This document shows, one piece after another, positions 7,104-14,603 of a stretch of 37,474 nucleotides of DNA. Position 1 is the stretch's first letter, and every line of letters starts with the position of its first letter. The DNA comes from Bacillota bacterium (GTDB taxonomy: Bacteria; Bacillota; Clostridia; Lachnospirales; Lachnospiraceae), in assembly GCA_023398615.1 (NCBI GenBank), contig JAEWSD010000169.1, positions 1 to 37,474 of the forward strand, written 5' to 3'. The position numbers and the translations under genes were made by a program. The notes below the pieces were generated by a model. The model made no database searches, was not told where the DNA came from, and saw only the letters and a program-made list of their open reading frames with translations.

Positions 7104-8519
7104 TCATTTATTTTCTATGGCAGGAATATACAATACATTAAAGTCACATAAATTAGTTCCTGTGTTTCCGGTCATCACTGCGCCGTCTATCTTGCTTAAT
7201 GCTTCGTAGCAAGCGTGACCTCTTAAAGCGTCATATAGATTAACATTATGATCTATTGCTCTCATTAAAGTTGTAGAATCGGTAATTCCTCCTGCTATAG
7301 GAGTTGTTCCGTCTGTTCCCTCCGAATCAATAGACAGCATACAGGCACCTTTTGTTTTAGAAGCCGCAATAGCAAAGCCTACAGTAAGCTCCTGTCCAGG
7401 ACCGCCATGACCGGTAATAAGACTATTATCCAGAATTTTAGTTGTAGTTTCTCCGGAACTGAGTATTACGCACGGAGGCTTAACAGGGTTGCCATAAGCT
7501 TGAACTTCCCTGGCAATGGATGCAAAGATAGTACCGGCATCTTTACTCTCACCTTCTAAGAAAGAAGAAAGGATGATTGCAGGAATTCCCATAGATTCGC
7601 AAACTTCTTTTGCATAAATACAGGAATCAGGCAGTGTATTCAATAAGAAGTATGTATTATCAGGAAATGCTTTTGGTGTTTCGCCTTCCGGACCAACAGT
7701 CATCAGGTAATCTACCACAGCTTTTGGAAGACGGTCTGCCACATCATAATCACGTATAACGCGTCTTGCATCTTCTAAGGTTGTTTTATCCGGTCCCATA
7801 GGTGTACTTGCATATTTTGCATAAGGAATTCCGATATCAACTGTAGCAGGATTTCCCACAGCATCACTAATTCCAAAACCAATTAGTTCTGCACCTACCG
7901 CTTGGATTCTTTTTGCTAACATTCCGCCATTCATTTGTGAGATGTGTCTTCGAATGGCATTGACCTCGTAAATTCCCGCACCGGATTTTAGCATAACATC
8001 TGTGGTATCAATTTCATCCTGTAGACTAATCCCTTCTACAGGACAGCTCATAAGTGCAGAACTTCCTCCACTTATTACAACAATAAATAAATCATCCGGA
8101 CCTGAAGCATCTACCAATTTTAATATTTCCTTGCAGGCTTGGTAGCCTGTTTTATTTGGTAACGGATGACCGCCGACGTACACCTCCGTTTTATTAAAAA
8201 TGTCGGTATCCTCCATCACTTTTACAATAGCGATTCCCCTGCTCAGTCTATTTCCCAAAATCTCATCAATTGCTCTTGCCATATGATTGCAAGCCTTTCC
8301 CGCACCTAAAAGATAAACATTTTTCTTCTTGGACAGATCCCAGCTTTTATTTCCGATATGCAATATATCGCGTTCGACATAAGTAATGCTCTTAATTCTC
8401 TCATAGGCATCTAATCTACGCAGAGTCTTTTCTGTAATAGAAAGAACAATTTTTCGCGATTCAATATCACCGTATGAAATTAAATCTTGATAATTGCGGA
8501 TTTTTTTAAATTGTTCCAT
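7104..8519 (-). CDS. Glycerate 2-kinase, MOFRL (GckA) family
   Basis: A 471-residue kinase of the DUF4147/MOFRL type, which phosphorylates D-glycerate to 2-phosphoglycerate with ATP. Visible motifs are LGAGKA (71-76), ISGGSSAL (149-156), NAIRRHIS with a following NGG (187-199), and the C-terminal MOFRL motif SEGTDGTTPIAGG (399-411). Length is usual for the family. The start at 8519 follows AAGGAGG and is preferred over an upstream in-frame ATG at 8552. It is the first gene of an operon with the enolase-like gene, so its 2-phosphorylated product is the expected substrate of the next enzyme. Its promoter (8596-8624) contains a TATGCAATA motif. The substrate may be glycerate or a close relative. 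Confidence 0.87.
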   Translation of the reverse strand: MEQFKKIRNYQDLISYGDIESRKIVLSITEKTLRRLDAYERIKSITYVERDILHIGNKSWDLSKKKNVYLLGAGKACNHMARAIDEILGNRLSRGIAIVKVMEDTDIFNKTEVYVGGHPLPNKTGYQACKEILKLVDASGPDDLFIVVISGGSSALMSCPVEGISLQDEIDTTDVMLKSGAGIYEVNAIRRHISQMNGGMLAKRIQAVGAELIGFGISDAVGNPATVDIGIPYAKYASTPMGPDKTTLEDARRVIRDYDVADRLPKAVVDYLMTVGPEGETPKAFPDNTYFLLNTLPDSCIYAKEVCESMGIPAIILSSFLEGESKDAGTIFASIAREVQAYGNPVKPPCVILSSGETTTKILDNSLITGHGGPGQELTVGFAIAASKTKGACMLSIDSEGTDGTTPIAGGITDSTTLMRAIDHNVNLYDALRGHACYEALSKIDGAVMTGNTGTNLCDFNVLYIPAIENK

Positions 8520-8595
8520 AGTATTTACCTCCTTATATTGTATATAATGCAAACAAATATTTCATTTAGAACTTTATGTATTAAATACTGCATTC

Positions 8596-8624
8596 AGTAT
8601 AGTGCTATATATTGCATATGTCAA
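8596..8624 (-). promoter_or_regulatory. Promoter of the kinase/enolase-like operon
   Basis: On the minus strand: perfect TTGACA (8624-8619), a 17-base spacer and TATACT (8601-8596). It lies about 77 bases upstream of the kinase start. A TATGCAATA motif occupies the spacer directly beside the -35 box, so a bound regulator would control entry of polymerase. Confidence 0.7.
8610..8618 (-). promoter_or_regulatory. TATGCAATA motif, copy 2
   Basis: The 9-mer lies on the minus strand between -35 and -10 of the kinase promoter, within a wider ATATTG...CAATAT dyad (8609-8626). Placement is that of a repressor site. Confidence 0.45.
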
Positions 8625-8725
8625 TATCAAAATCCAATAAAATAAACATTTTTAACAAATCCATCATATAGTCGTGGTTATAATTAGGCAATATTACGTA
8701 AATATAATAGATTTATAATAATTAT

Positions 8726-8734
8726 TATGCAATA
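8726..8734 (+). promoter_or_regulatory. TATGCAATA motif, copy 3
   Basis: The 9-mer lies 12 bases upstream of the -35 of the plus-strand promoter and is part of a short palindrome, ATGCA-ATA-TGCAT (8727-8739). Here the position would suit activation as well as repression. Confidence 0.45.
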
Positions 8735-8746
8735 TGCATTATATCA

Positions 8747-8775
8747 TTGACAATAATAATAAAATGAAGTATTCT
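8747..8775 (+). promoter_or_regulatory. Promoter of the dehydrogenase/symporter genes
   Basis: Perfect TTGACA (8747-8752), a 17-base spacer and TATTCT (8770-8775, four of six). It lies in the 366-base divergent gap between the kinase and the ornithine-cyclodeaminase-family gene and gives a leader of about 105 bases. Confidence 0.55.
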
Positions 8776-8885
8776 AAATGTACTGAATGGTACATTTTAT
8801 AAGAGTTATTTAAAGTCAGTAAAACAACACCGCTTGTCTTAAGCAGCCGGTTTAAGTTTTACGAAAATCGAAAGGAGTAATTGTT

Positions 8886-10013
8886 ATGGGAAAGAGAACT
8901 GATTTTTTGTATTTATCAGAACCGGATATGATCGAGGCCGGGGTTCTGGACAGGGAAGGCTGTGTAGGCATTTCAGAAGAAGTATTTAAGCTTCTTAGCC
9001 AAGGTGACTATCTGATGGGAGGAAGTAATCATAATAGTCACGGTATGGGAATTGTATTTCCAAAAGAAACACCATTTCCTAACATGCCGGTTGCCGGACC
9101 TGATAGAAGATTTGTTGCCATGCCTGCATATTTAGGAGGAAGGTTTGATTGCTGCGGTAATAAATGGTACGGATCAAATGCGGCAAATCCGTCAAAAGGA
9201 CTTCCGCGCTCTGTATTAACTGTATTATTAAATGATAAGGATACAGGCGAACCTCTTTGTCTTATGTCTGCAAACTTATTAAGTGCAGCAAGAACCGGAG
9301 CTGTTCCGGCAGTCGCAGCAAAATATTTAGCGAATAAAGACTCTAAGGTAATTACAGTCATAGGTTGCGGACCAATTAATAAATCCTGTTATGAATCTAT
9401 AATGACACAGACACCTAATATAGAAGAAGTAGTATGTTATGATATTTTTGAAGACAAAGCTACTGAGTTTGCCAACTGGGCTACAGTAAATAATGGTATT
9501 AGAGGAAGAAGCGTTTTTAGTTTAGAAGAAGCTGTCAAAGTTGCAGATGTTATTACAATCGCTGCATCCAGATTAAAACCATTGCAGTTAGACGAGAAAT
9601 GGTTTAAGAAAGGTGCAACAGTGTTATTTACAGGTCCTGGTAAATCAGATGAGGGCTTTTGGACAAAGAATAAGATTATCTATGATAATGTAAAACTTCA
9701 CGAGGCCTATATGGAGGAAGCCGTTGCGTCCAACGATAAACAAGGCTATTATGATGGAGTAATCGGTGGTCCATTATACCGATTAATAGATGATGGTAAG
9801 TTACCTGCATTGAAGGATTCCACAAGTATTGGAGATGTCATTCTTGAAACAAAAAAAGGAAGAGAAAGCAAGGATGAAATAATTATCTTTATTGCTTGTG
9901 GAATGGCAGTGTTTGATGTTGGCTGGGGATACGAATTATATCAACGGGCATTGCAAAGAGGTATTGGAACTAAGTTAAATCTTTGGGAAGAGCCTTACCA
10001 GATGAAAAATTGA
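8886..10013 (+). CDS. Ornithine cyclodeaminase/mu-crystallin family dehydrogenase
   Basis: A 375-residue NAD(P)-binding protein of the OCD/mu-crystallin/alanine dehydrogenase family. Lys93 in NKWYGSN matches the family lysine. Arg136 in LLSAARTGAVP and the Rossmann motif VITVIGCGPIN (155-165) are also visible. Members perform cyclodeamination, oxidative deamination or imine reduction on amino acids. Related proteins are often labelled tyramine oxidase subunit B, a name that says little about activity. The N-terminal 85 residues are longer than in simple ornithine cyclodeaminases. An AAAGGAG site precedes the ATG. The symporter gene follows after 92 bases on the same strand, so an imported amino acid is the likely substrate. 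Confidence 0.82.
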   Translation: MGKRTDFLYLSEPDMIEAGVLDREGCVGISEEVFKLLSQGDYLMGGSNHNSHGMGIVFPKETPFPNMPVAGPDRRFVAMPAYLGGRFDCCGNKWYGSNAANPSKGLPRSVLTVLLNDKDTGEPLCLMSANLLSAARTGAVPAVAAKYLANKDSKVITVIGCGPINKSCYESIMTQTPNIEEVVCYDIFEDKATEFANWATVNNGIRGRSVFSLEEAVKVADVITIAASRLKPLQLDEKWFKKGATVLFTGPGKSDEGFWTKNKIIYDNVKLHEAYMEEAVASNDKQGYYDGVIGGPLYRLIDDGKLPALKDSTSIGDVILETKKGRESKDEIIIFIACGMAVFDVGWGYELYQRALQRGIGTKLNLWEEPYQMKN

Positions 10014-10105
10014 GTTTCGATTAAGCTGTAAAAATATTGATAGATAGTCCTGTATTTATATTATTAATTTATTTAAACAATAACAATTTAAGGAGAGGGT
10101 TTATT

Positions 10106-11461
10106 ATGTTTAATTCATTGGCAAATGTTATGAATTTCTTATGGGGAACACCTTTAATAAGCTTTATGGTTGCAGCCGGTATCTATTTTTCCCTTAAGAC
10201 AGGAGTTTTTCAATTATCACATGCAAGACATATTTACAGGAGGACATTTGGGAGTTTATTTGGGAAATACAAAGAAGAAGCGGAAGGTGAAGGTACTTTA
10301 ACACCATTTCAATCCATGAGTGCCGTGTTAGCGGGCACTATAGGAAGTGGTAACATTGCCGGTATTGCATCCGCTATTGCAATTGGCGGACCTGGTGCTG
10401 CTTTTTGGATGTGGGTCATTGCATTTGTGGGAATGGCAATAAAAATGGTTGAGACTTCACTATCTGTTCAATTTCGGCATAAAGGTGAAAATGGCGAATA
10501 CTACGGTGGACCAATGTATTATATGAAAGAAGGTATCGGCGGACAATTTGGTAAAGTATTGGCGGTTATCTTTACCATCGCTTTGCTTGTCATAGTACTT
10601 GTTGATGGTACTTTTGTACAGCCCAATACACTTGCAACTACTTTATATGACGTAACTGGCACTTCAACAGTTATTGCCGGTATTATATGTGCGGCTATTG
10701 GTGCCGGTGTAATTTTTGGAGGACTGAAAGGTATCGGTAATTTCTGTGGAAAAATGGTTCCTCCTATGGTCGTAATTTATATTATTGGTACTTTGGGAGT
10801 TATCATTGGCCATATTGATCAGATTCCGGAAGCATTTGGGATGATTTTTAAATATGCTTTTGCACCTGCACCTGCGGCCGGTGGATTCGTCGGAGCAACT
10901 GTTTCAATGGCTATGGCTCGTGGTGCCGCCCGTGGTATCTTCTCAAGTGAAGCAGGTGAAGGTACTTCCGTTACTGTTCATGCAACAGCCATTACCGAAC
11001 ATCCGATTCATCAATCCATGTGGGGTATTGTTGAAGTATTCATAGATACCTTTTTGGTAAGTACCCTGACTGCATTAACTGTCATTGTCAGTGGTGCCAT
11101 CGAAAGCGGAGAAACCGGCTCAATTCTTACTTTCACAGCCTTCCGTACCACTTGGGGCAGTGTAGGTGTCGGCCTATTATGTGCAGCCGTTATCTTGTTT
11201 GCTTTCTCTTCCTTCTTAGGTTTCTATATTGAATATAAAACTTGCATTGTTTATCTGTTTGGCGAAAAGTCATTGAGATATTTGAAATATTTATACTGTG
11301 TTCCTCCGCTGCTTTCAGCGACTATGGCAATTGAATCCGTTTGGACATTAGCTGATATGGCTGTCGGAATGGTTTTTATACCAAATCTTATAGGTCTTAT
11401 TGCACTAAGGAAAACATTTTTAAAATCATTTAAGGAATACAAAGCTAAATGGAACCTGTAA
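10106..11461 (+). CDS. AGCS-family sodium:alanine/amino acid symporter
   Basis: A 451-residue multi-spanning membrane protein of the alanine-or-glycine:cation symporter family. Family marks include GTIGSGNIAGIASAIAIGGPGA in transmembrane segment 2 to 3, GGPMYYMKEG, and MARGAARGIFSSEAGEG, the family signature. Length is normal. The start at 10106 has AAGGAGAGG upstream; an in-frame ATG at 10037 lacks a good site. Members import alanine, glycine or related small amino acids with sodium. It lies behind the dehydrogenase gene in one probable transcript ending at the hairpin at 11487-11544, and so likely feeds the local pathway. Confidence 0.92.
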   Translation: MFNSLANVMNFLWGTPLISFMVAAGIYFSLKTGVFQLSHARHIYRRTFGSLFGKYKEEAEGEGTLTPFQSMSAVLAGTIGSGNIAGIASAIAIGGPGAAFWMWVIAFVGMAIKMVETSLSVQFRHKGENGEYYGGPMYYMKEGIGGQFGKVLAVIFTIALLVIVLVDGTFVQPNTLATTLYDVTGTSTVIAGIICAAIGAGVIFGGLKGIGNFCGKMVPPMVVIYIIGTLGVIIGHIDQIPEAFGMIFKYAFAPAPAAGGFVGATVSMAMARGAARGIFSSEAGEGTSVTVHATAITEHPIHQSMWGIVEVFIDTFLVSTLTALTVIVSGAIESGETGSILTFTAFRTTWGSVGVGLLCAAVILFAFSSFLGFYIEYKTCIVYLFGEKSLRYLKYLYCVPPLLSATMAIESVWTLADMAVGMVFIPNLIGLIALRKTFLKSFKEYKAKWNL

Positions 11462-11486
11462 TATTAAATACATAAAAATAAAGCCA

Positions 11487-11544
11487 AAAATTATATCTGT
11501 TTGAAATGTATATATTTATCATTTTATACAGATATAATTTTAAT
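11487..11544 (+). terminator. Terminator after the symporter gene
   Basis: AAAATTATATCTGT (11487-11500) and ACAGATATAATTTT (11528-11541) are perfect 14-base inverted arms around a 27-base loop. The stem starts 25 bases after the stop codon and runs into TTTTAAT. The long loop weakens it, but position supports a terminator. Confidence 0.55.
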
Positions 11545-11647
11545 AATGAGATAACTGTGAAACGGGAAATAAATAGGTAAGCAAAAATTCACATACAAAT
11601 TTCAGAGATTCAATGAAGCTCATCACGCAATAGAATCGAGGAGTAAT

Positions 11648-12961
11648 ATGTATACTGTCGATAGGAAAAATGATACTTATATTTTTACTGATTCTACGGA
11701 ATTAATAAAACTTAATATACCCAAAGACCAGTTTGCAGATATCGTTACACCTGTGAGTATACCCGGTATAACAAATAATAAGTTATTTGAGGAAGCTATC
11801 TGTAAGCCCGCATATGGAGCTTGCCTTTACAACTTGGCAAAAGAGATGAATGCAAAAAGTGCAAGCATAATCGTATCAGATGTAACAAGGAATGTACCAA
11901 CTCAAAAAGTGGCAAAATATATAATAAACGAGTTAATAAGAGCCGGTATGGAAGCAGATAAAGTAGTCTTTGTTATTGCGCTGGGAGTACATAGAGCTGC
12001 TACAGAAAATGAAATAGCTGAAATTTTAGGTGAAGACCTTTATGCATCTAAAATTCCTTTCCACGTAATTAATCATGATGCCTTTGATAATGAAAAATTA
12101 ACTTACTTAGGCGAAACAACACATGGTACAAAACTTGAAGTTAATAAAGAAGCATATGAATGTGATCTGCATATCAATATAGGTAAAGTAGAACCTCATG
12201 AATTTGCCGGTTTTTCCGGTGGAAGAAAATCGGTAATGCCAGGCATATCGTCTGCAAAAAGCATAATAGCTAATCACTCGCCTAAAATGTTGGCTTCACC
12301 TAATGCTATTCCGGGGAATTTAAAGAATAATCCGATTCATCAGGATATGCTTGAATGTGCCAATTTATATAGAATTGATTTTTCTGTTAATTTTGTAGTA
12401 AATGACATGTCTGAACCTGTGGCGGTTTTTTCAGGAAAACTTATGGAATCTCATCTGGCAGCGATTGACTATTTACGAAAAAAGATTTCAATTAGCTTAA
12501 ATAAACCCGATATAATCATCACAACACCCGGTTATCCGCTAAATGTTGAATTTTATCAATCTTTAAAGCCATTAATTGCGCTAACAGATATACTCAATGA
12601 AGATATAATAGTAGCTATATATTCACAATGCCCGGAAGGAATTAATTCAGAGGATATGATGCGTGCTTTTAAGTTTTCAAATAATTTAGATGAAATTAAT
12701 GATTTTGCTATAAAAAATTATCAAATTCAAATGGATCACGTTTTACTTTTAATGAAAATACTAAAAAAACGTGTAAAAATTATTGCCTATTCTCCTAATA
12801 TCAATGCAGACGATTTTCAATCCATGCATATGATACCCTGTTCGTCTCCAGACGATATTATTCCGCTTGCCACCTCATTAAGTAATAAAGAAAAGCCACA
12901 AATACTTATATATCCACAAGCTCAAAAGTATTTAACAACTATGCGCAGTATCTGTTCTTAA
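11648..12961 (+). CDS. LarA-family nickel-pincer 2-hydroxyacid racemase/epimerase
   Basis: A 437-residue protein of the LarA (DUF2088) family. It keeps the key residues known from lactate racemase: Asp78 in SDVTR, catalytic His115 in GVHRAAT, catalytic His184 in VEPHEFAG, and Lys194 in GGRKS, which carries the nickel pincer nucleotide. Members racemise or epimerise lactate, malate, phenyllactate, gluconate and other 2-hydroxy acids by hydride transfer. Cofactor genes larB, larC and larE are not in this window. GAGGAG precedes the ATG. It has its own leader after the symporter terminator. In context it may convert one enantiomer of a glycerate-like acid into the form used by the kinase; the substrate is inferred. 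Confidence 0.87.
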   Translation: MYTVDRKNDTYIFTDSTELIKLNIPKDQFADIVTPVSIPGITNNKLFEEAICKPAYGACLYNLAKEMNAKSASIIVSDVTRNVPTQKVAKYIINELIRAGMEADKVVFVIALGVHRAATENEIAEILGEDLYASKIPFHVINHDAFDNEKLTYLGETTHGTKLEVNKEAYECDLHINIGKVEPHEFAGFSGGRKSVMPGISSAKSIIANHSPKMLASPNAIPGNLKNNPIHQDMLECANLYRIDFSVNFVVNDMSEPVAVFSGKLMESHLAAIDYLRKKISISLNKPDIIITTPGYPLNVEFYQSLKPLIALTDILNEDIIVAIYSQCPEGINSEDMMRAFKFSNNLDEINDFAIKNYQIQMDHVLLLMKILKKRVKIIAYSPNINADDFQSMHMIPCSSPDDIIPLATSLSNKEKPQILIYPQAQKYLTTMRSICS

Positions 12962-13034
12962 TGTTTTTCTTTCATTTTTTTATTTAAGTTTTTTTCTTAT
13001 TTACTTTATTATTTATTGAAATGAATGTATTATA

Positions 13035-13063
13035 TTTACTCTATTTAATATTTTTGATATAAT
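13035..13063 (+). promoter_or_regulatory. Promoter of the Lrp/LysE pair
   Basis: TTTACT (13035-13040), a 17-base spacer and a perfect TATAAT (13058-13063) lie 32 bases upstream of the Lrp-family start, in a very AT-rich gap. Confidence 0.5.
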
Positions 13064-13095
13064 TTCTTAAATAGTAAAGCAAAGGAGATGCTTTT

Positions 13096-13536
13096 ATGGA
13101 TCAAACAGACTTAAATATTCTTAACGTCATGAAGCAAAACGGAAGGGCTACCATATCCGAAATCAGCAGGCATGTCAGCCTTTCAATTCCCGCCGTGTCC
13201 GAAAGAATCCGCAAACTGGAAGAAGCTAATATCATTGAACAATATACGATTAAGATCAACCGCCAAAAAATGGGATACAAATTATCGGCTGTTATATTTG
13301 TATGTATTGATCAGACCGCTAATATCGATATTTTTCGGAATAAAATCGTTCAATTCTCCGAAGTAATGGAATGCCACCATATGGCCGGAGAATATGATTA
13401 TATGTTAAAGGTACTTGTAAAAGACACCGACGAATTAGAGTATTTCCTCAGCAAACGGTTAAAATCTATCCAGGGTGTTTCAAAGTCTAACTCCATGATA
13501 ATCTTATCCACGTTAAAAGAGACCGATAGCAGATAG
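13096..13536 (+). CDS. Lrp/AsnC-family transcriptional regulator
   Basis: A 146-residue regulator with the standard two-part build. Residues 1-60 are the AsnC helix-turn-helix (ISEISRHVSLSIPAVSERIR), and residues about 65-140 are the RAM effector domain (MAGEYDYMLKVLVKDTDELE). The family binds amino acids. A strong AAAGGAG site precedes the ATG. The LysE-type exporter begins 10 bases after its stop, so the two form an operon in which the regulator probably controls export of the amino acid it senses. Confidence 0.92.
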   Translation: MDQTDLNILNVMKQNGRATISEISRHVSLSIPAVSERIRKLEEANIIEQYTIKINRQKMGYKLSAVIFVCIDQTANIDIFRNKIVQFSEVMECHHMAGEYDYMLKVLVKDTDELEYFLSKRLKSIQGVSKSNSMIILSTLKETDSR

Positions 13537-13546
13537 GGGTATTTTT

Positions 13547-14158
13547 ATGATTATAAAAGGATTTCGCTTTGGTATGCTGCTGCAGCTTGCGGTAGGACCC
13601 ATATGTCTGTTTATTTTTCAGACTGCCTCTGTCTCCGGTTTCATAGCTGCCATGATCGGAGTAATGGGAGTCGCCGTCATTGACGCATTATTTATATTTG
13701 CTGCAATATCAGGGATTGGTCTACTGCTGAATAAATACAAACACGTTAAGAAAATACTTCAGATCTCCGGTGCTATTGTTCTGATGTTCTTTGGCTTGCA
13801 CAGTATTATGAATGCTTTAAATATCTCAATTCTTCCGGACATACAACTGCTATCAGGTAAAAGCATCGACAATATTTTTCTGAAAACACTGATCCTGACG
13901 TTATCCAATCCGTTGACAATTCTTTTCTGGGCCGGAGTTTTCTCAACCAAAATGGCAGAAGAACATATGGCAAAGCCGGACATGTACCTCTATGGTCTTG
14001 GAGCAGTTCTCGCTACTGTAGTCTTCCTGACAGCAGTCTCAATTCTAGGCTATTTTGTTAATACGTTTTTACCCTTTGTCATTATCCGCTTACTGAATAT
14101 TTTTATTGGATCATTTCTACTAATCTTAGGTATAAAAACGACTATATATTATAAATAG
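13547..14158 (+). CDS. LysE/RhtB-family amino acid exporter
   Basis: A 203-residue membrane protein with about six hydrophobic segments. The family features visible are an N-terminal GPICLFIFQTA segment, the SNPLTILFWAGVF motif and the short total length. LysE/RhtB proteins export basic or neutral amino acids to avoid toxic build-up. The Lrp-family gene is immediately upstream. The ribosome binding site (GGGG seven bases before the ATG) is weak, which suggests translational coupling. The cupin gene converges only four bases downstream. Confidence 0.85.
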   Translation: MIIKGFRFGMLLQLAVGPICLFIFQTASVSGFIAAMIGVMGVAVIDALFIFAAISGIGLLLNKYKHVKKILQISGAIVLMFFGLHSIMNALNISILPDIQLLSGKSIDNIFLKTLILTLSNPLTILFWAGVFSTKMAEEHMAKPDMYLYGLGAVLATVVFLTAVSILGYFVNTFLPFVIIRLLNIFIGSFLLILGIKTTIYYK

Positions 14159-14162
14159 TATT

Positions 14163-14576
14163 TTACTTTAAGTCATACATCTTCCGCAGTCGATCTATCT
14201 GATCCTTGCTCAGGCTTTCGGTTGGTGAATTCATGTCAGATGTATCCCGGTTCTCTACGATAAGCACCATACCCTGTTTATCCAGGGTATGAGTATGCCA
14301 CACTCCCCGTTTTACGTTATACAGCCGTAACGGTTCCATTGCAATACCGTCAATTTCATTGATGGTATCTCCTTTACCGCCCGCAAATAAGGTACACTTC
14401 CCGTCCAGAAGAACAAAGACTTCATCCGATTCATTATGCTTTTGCATTGTCGCCAGATTCCGCACTTCAAGTTCTTCACAGTAACGAAGTATGGCCACAC
14501 GCCAGGATTCATAATCAATCACAGGTTTATAGCCTTCTCCCTCATAACTTGTAATATCGATATATTCTTTGTCCAT
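14163..14576 (-). CDS. Small cupin-domain protein
   Basis: A 137-residue single-domain cupin. Conserved beta-barrel elements are HNESDEVFVLLDGKCTLF, with a His-Glu pair that could bind a metal, and a second His-rich strand at VKRGVWHTHTLD. Function cannot be read from the sequence; such proteins include sugar isomerases and sugar-binding proteins. It starts 27 bases after the GH94 gene with its own GGAAGG site, so the pair is probably one operon and a sugar-related role is reasonable. It converges on the LysE gene with four bases between. Confidence 0.8.
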   Translation of the reverse strand: MDKEYIDITSYEGEGYKPVIDYESWRVAILRYCEELEVRNLATMQKHNESDEVFVLLDGKCTLFAGGKGDTINEIDGIAMEPLRLYNVKRGVWHTHTLDKQGMVLIVENRDTSDMNSPTESLSKDQIDRLRKMYDLK

Positions 14577-14603
14577 AAGACAACCTTCCTTCCATGTCCT
14601 TCT

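Noticed and set aside
8886..10013. Naming the product tyramine oxidase subunit B or ornithine cyclodeaminase
   Set aside because: Both labels are attached to relatives, but nothing in the sequence fixes the substrate; only the family is supported.
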